Made by a program: the position numbers and the translations under genes
The notes under the pieces: generated by a model
What the model was told of the DNA's origin: nothing
What the model saw: the letters and a program-made list of their open reading frames with translations, nothing else
The model's database searches: none
Part shown: one piece after another, positions 24,047 through 32,683 of the stretch
How positions within the stretch are numbered: position 1 is the first letter of the stretch
How the letters are laid out: each line of letters opens with the position of its first letter
DNA from: Agathobacter ruminis
GTDB taxonomy: Bacteria; Bacillota; Clostridia; Lachnospirales; Lachnospiraceae
Length of the DNA: 44,955 bases
Assembly: GCF_002735305.1 (NCBI RefSeq)
Contig: NZ_PDYG01000010.1
Span: forward strand, 1-44,955
Direction of reading: 5' to 3'

Positions 24047-24082
24047 TGTGCCAAAGCACAATGACTTTTGTGCCGAGGCAAA
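24047..24082 (+). promoter_or_regulatory. TGTGC-type inverted repeats
   Basis: TGTGC, CAAA, GCACA at 24047-24060 directly after the dehydrogenase stop, then TTTGTGCCGAGGCAAA at 24067-24082. Both relate to the palindrome at 21433-21452, so they may be further binding sites of the same regulator, here ahead of the transporter genes. Confidence 0.4.
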
Positions 24083-24120
24083 TTGCATCGCAAAATCACA
24101 ATCCGTATACTTGCATTATC

Positions 24121-24166
24121 AAAACACAGCAACGGCGCTGAAGAAGTAGCCATGCTGTGTTTTTTT
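24121..24166 (+). terminator. Terminator or attenuator before the ABC transporter genes
   Basis: AAAACACAGCA (24121-24131) pairs with TGCTGTGTTTT (24153-24163), with an inner GGC/GCC stem, and ends in a run of T. It lies 31 nt before the ATPase gene. It either ends the two-gene unit or attenuates the downstream eight genes. Confidence 0.65.
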
Positions 24167-24196
24167 ATTAAATGAGAAAGAAAAGAGGAACCGGTT

Positions 24197-24985
24197 ATGA
24201 GTGAAGCAAGAGAAGTAGAAATCAAAACAAGAAACCTGGGCGTGACATTTCAGGACAATGAAGGAAATGATGTTGCCGCATTGACCGGTGTAAATCTGGA
24301 AATTATGAAGGGTGAGTTTATTGCATTACTCGGACCTTCCGGTTGCGGAAAGACCACCCTGTTGCGTAGCATAGCTGATTTGCAAAAACCGACAGAGGGA
24401 GATGTTCATATCCAAGGAATGACACCAAAGGAAGTAAGGTTGCAAAAGAAGTTTGGATTCGTATTTCAACAGCCGGTATTGTTTGATTGGAGAACAGTAA
24501 AGAAAAATGTGGAACTCCCAATGGAAATCATGGGTTATTCAAAGGGAGAACGCTCTGATAGAGCGGATGAGATGTTAGAAATGGTTGGCTTAAAGGATTT
24601 TGCAAAGCATTATCCAAAGCAGTTGTCCGGAGGAATGCAGCAGAGAGCGAATATTGCAAGGGCTTTTGGATTAGATCCGGATATCTTGTTGATGGATGAG
24701 CCATTCTCGGCGTTGGACGAATTTACAAAAGAGAAATTGCATGAGGATCTCCTTCGAATCTGGAGAGCAACAAATAAGACCATTCTTTTCGTAACACATA
24801 ATATTCAGGAAGGTGTTTTTCTCTCTGACCGAGTTTGTGTCTTATCTCCGCATCCGGGCCGATTGTCAGCAATCGTAGACATTGACTTGCAGCGTCCTCG
24901 TTCTTTGGAAGTGAAAGAGACCGCACATTTTAATGAGTTGGTGGCAAAGGTGCGGGGCAGTTTTGAAGGAGGCAGTGTCTCATGA
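24197..24985 (+). CDS. ABC transporter ATPase (SsuB/TauB/ThiZ type)
   Basis: 262 residues. Walker A GPSGCGKTT, signature LSGGMQQRANIARAF, Walker B ILLMDEPFSALD and the switch His in FVTHNIQE. The group serves small-molecule importers for sulfonates, taurine and thiamine-precursor pyrimidines. Its stop overlaps the next gene by 4 nt. Likely energises pyrimidine uptake for this cluster. Confidence 0.92.
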   Translation: MSEAREVEIKTRNLGVTFQDNEGNDVAALTGVNLEIMKGEFIALLGPSGCGKTTLLRSIADLQKPTEGDVHIQGMTPKEVRLQKKFGFVFQQPVLFDWRTVKKNVELPMEIMGYSKGERSDRADEMLEMVGLKDFAKHYPKQLSGGMQQRANIARAFGLDPDILLMDEPFSALDEFTKEKLHEDLLRIWRATNKTILFVTHNIQEGVFLSDRVCVLSPHPGRLSAIVDIDLQRPRSLEVKETAHFNELVAKVRGSFEGGSVS

Positions 24986-25794
24986 AAAGAAAAATCAAAA
25001 GAATTGTCGAAAAACCATGGTTCTCCTCTATCATTTGGATTTTGATATTAATCGCATTATGGGAAGTAGGAGCTGTGGTGGTATCTAATACGAAGAGAGT
25101 TCCGGAAAACATTTTACCGCATTTGCATCAGATTTTAGGGGCCGCACTTTCAGGTAAAACCGTTACAGCGGACATGACAGCGACGCAGGCTGTGTTGTCC
25201 AGTGCCGGACTTACTTTATTTCGAGCCTTGTTAGGTTTCTTTCTTGGAGCAGTCATCGGTTTTTTGTTTGCTTTGTTGATGAAACTATCCGGTGTGATCG
25301 AAAAGATGCTTTTCCCGTATTTGATGTTGATTCAGTTGATTCCGGTTTTGGGATTGGCGCCGATTGTTTTGGCAATTACAGGTGATATTAATGTGAGTCG
25401 TGTGGTGATTGCATCGATTTTAAGCTTTTATCCGGTGGCAACCAATACTTTAGCCGGTTTTAAATCAGTTGAAAAAGAAAAATATGATTTGATGTTTATT
25501 TACGCAGCAAAACCATATTACATCTATACAAAAGTTTTAATTCCTGCTGCTTTACCGTACTTCTTCACAGGATTAAAGATCGCAGCTCCGATGGCGGTTA
25601 CCGCATCTATTTTGGTGGATACGCTTCAGGGTGACGGCGGATTGGGTTGTCTGTTATCGCAATCATTAAAGCATGCAATGAGTATTTATGTATTTTGGTT
25701 AATCGTATTCTTCAGTGCTTTCGTCGGTATCATTATCAGCAAAATAATTGGTTGGATTGAATATGGAGTATCTCCATGGAAACGGAGGGCTTAA
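24982..25794 (+). CDS. ABC transporter permease 1 (SsuC/ThiX type)
   Basis: 270 residues, about six membrane segments, BPD_transp_1 fold; docking loop KYDLMFIYAAKPYYIYTKVLIPAALPYFFTGL is evident. Overlaps the ATPase gene (ATGA). Unlike SsuBC systems with one permease, two different permease genes follow each other here, suggesting a heterodimer. Confidence 0.88.
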   Translation: MKRKIKRIVEKPWFSSIIWILILIALWEVGAVVVSNTKRVPENILPHLHQILGAALSGKTVTADMTATQAVLSSAGLTLFRALLGFFLGAVIGFLFALLMKLSGVIEKMLFPYLMLIQLIPVLGLAPIVLAITGDINVSRVVIASILSFYPVATNTLAGFKSVEKEKYDLMFIYAAKPYYIYTKVLIPAALPYFFTGLKIAAPMAVTASILVDTLQGDGGLGCLLSQSLKHAMSIYVFWLIVFFSAFVGIIISKIIGWIEYGVSPWKRRA

Positions 25795-25796
25795 GT

Positions 25797-26651
25797 ATGG
25801 AATATGAAGTAAAACTTAAGAAGGTTGGACGAAAAAAGACGCTGCGGCAACGAATAAAGGAAAATAAAAGTTGGCAAAACCTATCTACCTTTATTTGGCC
25901 ATTGGTATTTGGATTGATCATGATAGGACTCTGGCAAAAAGAAGTATTGCACAGTTGGTTTCATACAGACACTTTTACACTGCCGCTGCTTAATAAAATT
26001 GGTGGAATCATGGGAGATATTCACGAAAAGCTTTTGGAGAATACCATTTCAACGGTACAGGTTGCTTTTTGGGGGCTTCTGATTGGAAGCTTATTGGGAT
26101 ATTTGATTGCGGTTTTCGTAGCAATATTTCCGAAAGTCGGGAAGGGCGGATTATCGGTGATAGGAGCTTTTGCTTCGGTTCCGGTGGTCGCTATGGCGCC
26201 GGTGTTTAATAACTGGACTAAGGATGTATCTACAGATGCAGGGTTCCGAAGTATGGTTTCAAAAATCATAGTGGTTACATTAATTTGTGCAGCGGATATG
26301 GGATTGAACGCATACAGAGGTCTTACAGAAATCAAACCCTATTCTGAAGATTTGATGGCAATCTATGCAGCGCCGAAGCGGGTTACGTTATGGAAGCTTC
26401 GTTTACCGAATTCAGTGCCATATGTGTTTACTGCTTTAAAGGTTTCGGTGCCGGCAAGCATTATGACAGCAATTGTTAGCGAATATTTCGCCGAATATAT
26501 CACAGGTGTCGGAAGACAAATTAGAGAGAATATTGTGTTGGCGCAGTATTCTACAGCCTGGGCCTATATCGCAACCGCATGTTTGATCGGTGTGGTGGCT
26601 TATATCATCTTAATGGTGTTACAAAGCATTTGCTTAAAAAGATATCACTAG
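25797..26651 (+). CDS. ABC transporter permease 2
   Basis: 284 residues, same family; docking loop YSEDLMAIYAAPKRVTLWKLRLPNSVPYVF. ATG 25797 lies 2 nt after the first permease's stop and has GGAGGG at good distance, so I prefer it to the in-frame ATG at 25776. It has a basic N-terminal tail and about six membrane segments. Confidence 0.87.
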   Translation: MEYEVKLKKVGRKKTLRQRIKENKSWQNLSTFIWPLVFGLIMIGLWQKEVLHSWFHTDTFTLPLLNKIGGIMGDIHEKLLENTISTVQVAFWGLLIGSLLGYLIAVFVAIFPKVGKGGLSVIGAFASVPVVAMAPVFNNWTKDVSTDAGFRSMVSKIIVVTLICAADMGLNAYRGLTEIKPYSEDLMAIYAAPKRVTLWKLRLPNSVPYVFTALKVSVPASIMTAIVSEYFAEYITGVGRQIRENIVLAQYSTAWAYIATACLIGVVAYIILMVLQSICLKRYH

Positions 26652-26676
26652 ATGTACTTTGAAAGGAGAAAAAATT

Positions 26677-27795
26677 ATGAAGGAAAGAACAAGACGACTG
26701 GTAACTACAACAGCAATTGCATCTGTGGCAATTGGATTGCTTTCAGGATGCGGCGGAAAGCAGGAAACGGGAAATTCAGAATCTGCCGGCGGAACCTCAA
26801 CATCTGAATTGTCTGCAGCGGATATCATTAAGAAGGCAGCAGAGAGCGGACAGGTGGGAAACTGGGGACTTGGAAATGAATATGAGGTATTGGCGCTTCT
26901 ATCAAAGTATGAACTTCCAACTTCGTATTTGAGCCAGGATTTTACAATGGATGGCTTTGATGATAATTCGATTTTGCTTGCATCTGCAATGACATATAAC
27001 GAATTAGGTTTGGTAAAGAACAGTTATGATGGTGGATATGGTTATGGCGATAGCGTCGCATACATCGATATGAATGATGAAGGGGTAGCAATGCTTGAGG
27101 ATAACATTTTCTGTACCAAGTCATTTGCAAAGGAAAATCCGGAAACGGTAGCAGCATTTTTGTATGCCTCATTAAAGGGATGGGAATATGCAGTGGAGCA
27201 TCCGGAAGAAGCCGCTGAAATTTGCTATGAATATGGATCATCTGTTTCACCTGAGCATCAGGCATATATGGCAGAGGAGGTAGCGAAACTTGTTTCGACA
27301 GATATGAGTGGAGCTACAGTCACTGAAATTGGATTCATGGATGATTCGGCAATGGAGCAGACGCTTAATATTGCAAAGCAGTATGTCACATTAGACGATG
27401 CTACTGCAAATAAAGCATTTCAGTCATTGACACTCGATGATATCAGAGATGCAAGCTATTATGAGGCAGCAAAGGCTTCTGATGGAAAGTTTGATATCGA
27501 AAAGAAGTCCGTATCCATTCAGTTGAAGTGGTTACCTGATGCACAGTTTATGGGCTATTATGTGGCTCTTGATAAGGGCTATTATAAAGAAGTCGGATTT
27601 GAAAAAGTGGATATTGTATCCGGTGGTGGAGATATTGCAGAAACAACTGCGGTGAACAATGGAACAGTTGATTTCGGTGTGACATGGGAAACAAATCTTG
27701 CCTCTGCTGACGCAAGTGGTATGGATTTGGTAGAAATCGCACAGATTTTCCAGAGATCAGGATTGGTACTTGTGTATAAGCCGGAAAATTTCTAA
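26677..27795 (+). CDS. NMT1/ThiY-like substrate-binding lipoprotein, circularly permuted
   Basis: 372 residues. Signal peptide with lipobox LLSGC (Cys25). In ordinary NMT1/ThiY binding proteins the mature chain starts with a segment like VSIQLKWLPDAQFMGYYVAL, runs through a cross-over strand IAQIFQRSG..LV, and continues with GNWGLGNEYE...LSQDFTMD...SAMTYNELG. Here that order is swapped: the second part occupies residues 60-265 directly after the lipoprotein linker, and the normal first part is at 278-372, ending the protein at LVYKPENF. All blocks are present once, so the fold should close with new termini at the hinge. It follows the permeases by 25 nt and should bind a pyrimidine or related compound. 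ATG 26677 follows GAAAGGAG. Confidence 0.85.
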   Translation: MKERTRRLVTTTAIASVAIGLLSGCGGKQETGNSESAGGTSTSELSAADIIKKAAESGQVGNWGLGNEYEVLALLSKYELPTSYLSQDFTMDGFDDNSILLASAMTYNELGLVKNSYDGGYGYGDSVAYIDMNDEGVAMLEDNIFCTKSFAKENPETVAAFLYASLKGWEYAVEHPEEAAEICYEYGSSVSPEHQAYMAEEVAKLVSTDMSGATVTEIGFMDDSAMEQTLNIAKQYVTLDDATANKAFQSLTLDDIRDASYYEAAKASDGKFDIEKKSVSIQLKWLPDAQFMGYYVALDKGYYKEVGFEKVDIVSGGGDIAETTAVNNGTVDFGVTWETNLASADASGMDLVEIAQIFQRSGLVLVYKPENF

Positions 27796-27825
27796 GCGAA
27801 CCTGTTTTAAGGAGAGGTGATCGAT

Positions 27826-29193
27826 ATGGATTTATTGATAAAAAATGGAACAATCGTAACATCCACCGGAAGTTTTCCGGCGGATGTCGCAGTCGAAGAC
27901 GGGAAGATTGTCTCTATTGGTAAGGATTTAGGGACAGAAGCAAAGAAGGTTGTGGATGCAACCGGAAAGCTAGTTCTGCCGGGAGCTTTGGATGCACATA
28001 CGCATTTGGCGATGCCATTTGGCGGAACCATTTCTGCAGACAGTTATTTATCCGGTACAAGAGCAGCTGTTTGCGGTGGTGTGACAACGATATTTGATTA
28101 TCCGGTGCAGCATAAGGGTGAGACGATCTTAGGCCTTATCAATTCCAAGAAGGCAGTGTTGGAGGAAGAGGCATGCTGTGATTATGCATTTCATTGTTGT
28201 ATTACCAATTTTAACGATGGCGAAATCTTAGACGAGATGGAGCAGGCGGTTGCAGATGGTATTACAAGTTTCAAATGCTTCCTGGTTTATAAGAAAGAAG
28301 GAATGATGGTTGATGATGGTATGCTGGCCACACTTCTGCTTCGAGCAAAGGAACTGGGCGCAATGATCAATGTGCATGCTGAAAATCCGGACCTGATTGA
28401 TTTAAGAGTTGAACAATATTTAAAAGAAGGGAAGACGGATGCCTGGTATCACTACATGAGTCGGCCGGAATTTGTAGAGGCTGAAGCGGATAAGCGTGTA
28501 GTACATTGGGCGACACATCTGAATGCACCGGTGTATATCGTACATATGGCAGACAAAGAAGGCCTCGAAGCCTGCATTAAGGCTAAGGAGGAAGGACATG
28601 AATTATATGTAGAAACCTGCCCGCAGTATCTGGAATTCACTTGTGATGTGTACAAACGAGAGGATGGACGAAACTTTGTATGTTCGCCGCCAATGAAAGG
28701 ACAGGAAAGTCAGGATGCTCTATGGCTGGCATTAAAGAGTGGATTTATTGACACCGTCGCAACGGATCATTGTCCGTTCCAAAGTTATGAAAAAGATTGG
28801 GGAAAAGATGATTTTACCAAGATTCCGAATGGCTGTGCAGGAGTGGAAAATCTTTATCCGTATATGCTTGATGCAGCCAATTCCGGAAAGATTCCATTTG
28901 AAAAAGTTGTGGAAGTCTGTGCAACAAATGTGGCAAAAATTTTCGGATGTGAGAATAAGGGCGAGATTGCTGTTGGTAAGGATGCAGATATTGTGATCTA
29001 TGATAAGGATAAAGATTTTACAATCAGCGTCGACAATATGCATTCCGATTACGATCACACAATTTGGGAAGGAAAGAAACTTCACGGTTATCCGGTTCAG
29101 ACTTATTTGCGCGGAGAACTTGTATATGACAATGGTGCATATGTTGGAAAACCAGGAACAGGAAAATATGTAAAGAGAATTCCCAAGAAGTAA
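27826..29193 (+). CDS. Dihydropyrimidinase / D-hydantoinase family
   Basis: 455 residues. Amidohydrolase metal site complete: HTH in DAHTHLAMPFGG, carboxylated Lys in SFKCFLVYK, His in INVHAENP and VYIVHMADK, Asp in VATDHCPF. It opens dihydrouracil to N-carbamoyl-beta-alanine. ATG 27826 follows AAGGAGAGGTGATCGAT; a GTG nine nt upstream lies inside the binding site. Called PydB or HydA in related pathways. Confidence 0.9.
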   Translation: MDLLIKNGTIVTSTGSFPADVAVEDGKIVSIGKDLGTEAKKVVDATGKLVLPGALDAHTHLAMPFGGTISADSYLSGTRAAVCGGVTTIFDYPVQHKGETILGLINSKKAVLEEEACCDYAFHCCITNFNDGEILDEMEQAVADGITSFKCFLVYKKEGMMVDDGMLATLLLRAKELGAMINVHAENPDLIDLRVEQYLKEGKTDAWYHYMSRPEFVEAEADKRVVHWATHLNAPVYIVHMADKEGLEACIKAKEEGHELYVETCPQYLEFTCDVYKREDGRNFVCSPPMKGQESQDALWLALKSGFIDTVATDHCPFQSYEKDWGKDDFTKIPNGCAGVENLYPYMLDAANSGKIPFEKVVEVCATNVAKIFGCENKGEIAVGKDADIVIYDKDKDFTISVDNMHSDYDHTIWEGKKLHGYPVQTYLRGELVYDNGAYVGKPGTGKYVKRIPKK

Positions 29194-29244
29194 AAATAAA
29201 TGTGCAATTTGCAAGAATAAAGAGAAGTAAAGGAGGAGAGAAAA

Positions 29245-30741
29245 ATGGCATGTGAAGCGAATAAATGTCTGTTATGTCATGATGCTCCCTGTTCAAAAGC
29301 TTGCGATAAGGGATTAGAGGTGGCAAGTATCATACGCTCCATTCGATTTGAGAACAAAACCGGAGCGATGAGAAAATTAGGAGAAACAGATGTATGTAAA
29401 GACTGTAGCGCACCATGTATGGATGCCTGCAGGAAAAGCGATATCGATGAAGCAATTAAGATTCCAACAATGTTTGCGCAGTTAAGAAATGAAAAGATTC
29501 TGGTGCCGGAGCAGAGTGTGGACTTGTCGATAGATTCTTGTGGTGTACATTTTGAAAATCCTTTTTTACTTTCTTCTTCTGTTGTAGGTAGCAATTACGA
29601 AATGGTTGCAAAAGCCTTTGAATTAGGTTGGGCAGGAGTGGCATTCAAGACGATAGGTTTATTTCAACCGAATGAAGTTTCGCCGAGATTTGGAGCTTTA
29701 GAGAAAGAAGATAATCCTTTTATTGGTTTTAAAAATATTGAGCAGATTTCGGATCATAGTTTGGAGGAAAATTTAGGTTTCCTAAAGCGGCTGAAAAAAG
29801 AATATCCGACCAAAGTGATTATCGCCTCGATTATGGGACAAAATGAAGAGGAATGGACAAAACTTGCGGGACTTATGGAAGCGGCCGGCGCTGATATGAT
29901 TGAGTGTAATTTCTCTTGTCCGCAGATGGTGGGAGAAGGACTAGGAAGCGATGTGGGAACAAATCTGGAGTTGGTGGAGAAGTATACTGCGGCCACAAGG
30001 CGTGGTACAACGCTCCCGATATTGGCAAAGATGACCCCAAATATTACAAAGATGGAAGAACCGGCTGCAGTGGCGCTAAAAGCCGGGGCAGATGGACTTG
30101 CTGCCATTAATACGATTAAGAGCATTATGAATGTGGATTTGAAACATTTTGGATCAACGCCAAATGTGCAGGGAAAGTGTTCCGTAGGAGGATATTCAGG
30201 AAAAGCAGTTAAGCCAATTGCCCTTCGATTTATCAATGATATGAAAAAGGATGAGAGGACAAAGAATGCTCCAATTTCCGGAATGGGAGGAATAGAAAAC
30301 TGGAAAGATGGTGCGGAATTCATTGCGATGGGGTGTGAAACCTTGCAGGTAACAACAGCAGTTATGCAATATGGTTATCGCATCATTGAGGATATGAAGG
30401 AGGGATTATCGGATTATTTAGTTCAGGCGAATATGTCAAGCGTGAAAGAGCTGGTTGGAGTTGCGCTTGGACATGTGGTTGATGCAGGGGATTTGGATCG
30501 GGATACAATCGAATATCCGCGCTTTGTGCACAAAAATTGTGTGGGTTGCGGAAGATGTTATATTTCCTGTTTCGATGGTGGCCATCAGGCAATTGTGATG
30601 GATGAGAAAACACATAAGCCTATGATGAATCCGAAAAAATGTGTAGGCTGTCACTTGTGTATGCTGGTATGTCCGACGGAATCTATTACACCATCAGGAA
30701 TTCGAATTCCGAAGAAAAAGCAAGAAGAAATGGCATCATAA
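29245..30741 (+). CDS. PreA-type dihydropyrimidine dehydrogenase with extra N-terminal Fe-S domain
   Basis: 498 residues. The N-terminal part (1-75) has two four-cysteine groups (CLLCHDAPCSKAC and CKDCSAPCMDAC), like the N-terminal domain of PreT or mammalian DPD. A dihydroorotate-dehydrogenase-like FMN barrel follows (about 90-410) with the catalytic Cys in NFSCPQM. The C-terminus is a two-[4Fe-4S] ferredoxin (CVGCGRCYISC, CVGCHLCMLVC). It would reduce uracil or thymine to the dihydro form. The FAD/NAD(P)H-binding PreT module is absent here and nearby, so the electron donor is open; ferredoxin is plausible. ATG 29245 follows AAAGGAGGAG. Confidence 0.88.
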   Translation: MACEANKCLLCHDAPCSKACDKGLEVASIIRSIRFENKTGAMRKLGETDVCKDCSAPCMDACRKSDIDEAIKIPTMFAQLRNEKILVPEQSVDLSIDSCGVHFENPFLLSSSVVGSNYEMVAKAFELGWAGVAFKTIGLFQPNEVSPRFGALEKEDNPFIGFKNIEQISDHSLEENLGFLKRLKKEYPTKVIIASIMGQNEEEWTKLAGLMEAAGADMIECNFSCPQMVGEGLGSDVGTNLELVEKYTAATRRGTTLPILAKMTPNITKMEEPAAVALKAGADGLAAINTIKSIMNVDLKHFGSTPNVQGKCSVGGYSGKAVKPIALRFINDMKKDERTKNAPISGMGGIENWKDGAEFIAMGCETLQVTTAVMQYGYRIIEDMKEGLSDYLVQANMSSVKELVGVALGHVVDAGDLDRDTIEYPRFVHKNCVGCGRCYISCFDGGHQAIVMDEKTHKPMMNPKKCVGCHLCMLVCPTESITPSGIRIPKKKQEEMAS

Positions 30742-30776
30742 ATGAATGAGAAACTAAGGAAAGAAGGTAATTAGAT

Positions 30777-32039
30777 ATGTACAAATGCAGTTTAGAGAGA
30801 ATGACAGATAAAATCAAAACCTTTTCTACATACGGAGACGCAGGACATGGAGGAATCACCAGATATTCTCTGTCACCGGAAGCAATTCAGGCGAGAAATG
30901 AATTCATCAAGAGAATGGAGTCAATAGGAGCAATCATCGAGGTGGATGATGTGGCAAATATCTATGCAACTCTTCCGGGAACAGACCCGGACGCAAAGAG
31001 AATTGTAATGGCTTCCCACTGCGATTCGGTGAAAAATGGCGGAAATTACGATGGAATTCTAGGTGTTATGTCTGCTATGGAAGTTTTAGAAACAGTTGCG
31101 GAACAGGATATTCCGCATAAACATCCTTTGACAGCGATGATATGGACCAACGAAGAAGGCTCCTTATATCCACCTGCAATGATGTGTTCCGGAATTGTTT
31201 GTTATGATTATTTGCCGGAAGATATTCGTGTGAAATTTAAATATGAGGATATGATGAATTCCAAGAGTATTCTCGATCAGACCAGTACATTTGGTGATGC
31301 ATTAAAGGCTTCCGGATTTATGGGGGACAAAAAATATCGTCTATCTCCGGACAACTATTTGTATATGTTTGAAACACATATTGAGCAGGGACCGATTTTA
31401 GAGGATGCCGGAAATGATGTGGGTGTTGTAGATTGTGTACTGGGTATGTTTAATTACAGATTACGGTTCTATGGTCAGACTACACATGCGGGAACTTTCC
31501 CTATGCCAAAGAGAAAAGATGCTTTTTTGGCAGCGTCTATGGCTCTGACTTATCTTCATGAGAAAATCGACAAGCTTGGGTATTCTGATTTGGTATATAC
31601 AACCGGCGAGGTGGTTTGTCATCCGTGTGTTCATACTTGTGTACCGGATTTCTTTGATTTTTCATTTGATGCACGTCATGAGGATCCAAAGGTGCTTGAA
31701 CAGGTGCTGGCAATTGTGAAAGGTTGTGCAGATAAGGTATGGGCAGGATGTACTTGCGAGGTGGAAAAGGCATGGAATCGTGATACGGTATACTGGGATA
31801 AGAAGTTGGTTTCTTATGTGAAAGAAGCAGCAGAAGAGTGTGGCGTATCGCATCAATATATCCATTCCGGAGCAGGACATGATGCACAGTTTGCATCATA
31901 TATGCTTCCTACTACTATGATTTTTGTGCAGTCAAAAGATGGATTAAGCCATTGCGAGCCGGAGTATTCTTCTCCGGAACATTGTACGGAAGGCGCAACC
32001 GTAATGTTGAATGCAGTTTTAAAAGCAGATGCTGAGTAA
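30777..32039 (+). CDS. M20-family amidohydrolase, probable beta-ureidopropionase
   Basis: 420 residues of the hydantoinase/carbamoylase (HyuC/AllC-like) group. Metal-site motifs ASHCDSVKNGGNYDGILG, WTNEEGS and HIEQGP, with late His in GAGHDAQF. By cluster context it hydrolyses N-carbamoyl-beta-alanine to beta-alanine, CO2 and ammonia (PydC role). Allantoate amidohydrolase is the main alternative from sequence alone. Thirty-five nt after the dehydrogenase; ribosome site AAGAAGG. Confidence 0.85.
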   Translation: MYKCSLERMTDKIKTFSTYGDAGHGGITRYSLSPEAIQARNEFIKRMESIGAIIEVDDVANIYATLPGTDPDAKRIVMASHCDSVKNGGNYDGILGVMSAMEVLETVAEQDIPHKHPLTAMIWTNEEGSLYPPAMMCSGIVCYDYLPEDIRVKFKYEDMMNSKSILDQTSTFGDALKASGFMGDKKYRLSPDNYLYMFETHIEQGPILEDAGNDVGVVDCVLGMFNYRLRFYGQTTHAGTFPMPKRKDAFLAASMALTYLHEKIDKLGYSDLVYTTGEVVCHPCVHTCVPDFFDFSFDARHEDPKVLEQVLAIVKGCADKVWAGCTCEVEKAWNRDTVYWDKKLVSYVKEAAEECGVSHQYIHSGAGHDAQFASYMLPTTMIFVQSKDGLSHCEPEYSSPEHCTEGATVMLNAVLKADAE

Positions 32040-32056
32040 CGCAAAAAGGAGTGCCT

Positions 32057-32683
32057 ATGAACTATATCATTACCATCGCCAGAGGATTCGGAAGTGGCGG
32101 AAAAGATATCGGAATGCGTTTGTCAAAAGAACTGGGCATTCCCTGTTACGATCGCCAGATTTTGACAATGGCGTCAGATCAAAGTGGAATTGATGAGAGC
32201 ATCTTTGTAGAGAACGATGAAAAGTTACGAGGAAAATATATTGCGAACTTCCTTAGAAAAGTTCCGGTTACCGGTGTTGTTGAACCATGGGACAGAGCGT
32301 TCGTATCTGATGTTAATGTATTTAATGTGCAAGCGGATATTATTCGAACATTGGCATCTACAGAGAGCTGTATCATCATTGGAAAATGTGCAGATGATAT
32401 TTTGCGCGATAGAAAAAATGTAATCAGTATTTATGTGGAAGCCCCGCGACATGCATGTGTGAAATCAATCACCGAGAAAATGCGCGTGTCGCCGGAGCGG
32501 GCAGCAAAACTCATTGTAAGCACAGATAAATATCGGGCAAATTATTACAGCTATTATACCGGAGGGAAGAAGTGGACAAACCCTACGAATTATGATTTGG
32601 TTCTCAATAGTGACCGAATTGGAAGAGAAAAATGCGTTCAAATCATAAAAGAATATATCAAAATTAAGTTCTCTCAAACTTAA
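32057..32683 (+). CDS. Cytidylate-kinase-like protein
   Basis: 208 residues. N-terminal NYIITIARGFGSGGKDIG is the P-loop region of the cytidylate-kinase-like family, and PCYDRQIL follows as in that family. About 10 residues shorter than typical Cmk. Last gene of the cluster, 17 nt after the amidohydrolase, so it may phosphorylate a pyrimidine nucleotide or another substrate. It is probably not the housekeeping Cmk. ATG 32057 follows AAAAAGGAGTGCCT; GTG 32051 overlaps the binding site. Confidence 0.75.
   Translation: MNYIITIARGFGSGGKDIGMRLSKELGIPCYDRQILTMASDQSGIDESIFVENDEKLRGKYIANFLRKVPVTGVVEPWDRAFVSDVNVFNVQADIIRTLASTESCIIIGKCADDILRDRKNVISIYVEAPRHACVKSITEKMRVSPERAAKLIVSTDKYRANYYSYYTGGKKWTNPTNYDLVLNSDRIGREKCVQIIKEYIKIKFSQT

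Noticed and set aside
26677-27795. Two separate fused binding proteins
   Set aside because: Each NMT1 block occurs only once and the two parts together make one complete fold, so permutation explains it better than fusion.
29754-30323. Minus-strand open frame across the dihydropyrimidine dehydrogenase gene
   Set aside because: It lies opposite the conserved FMN barrel; its Ser/Pro/Phe-rich composition is that of an antisense shadow.
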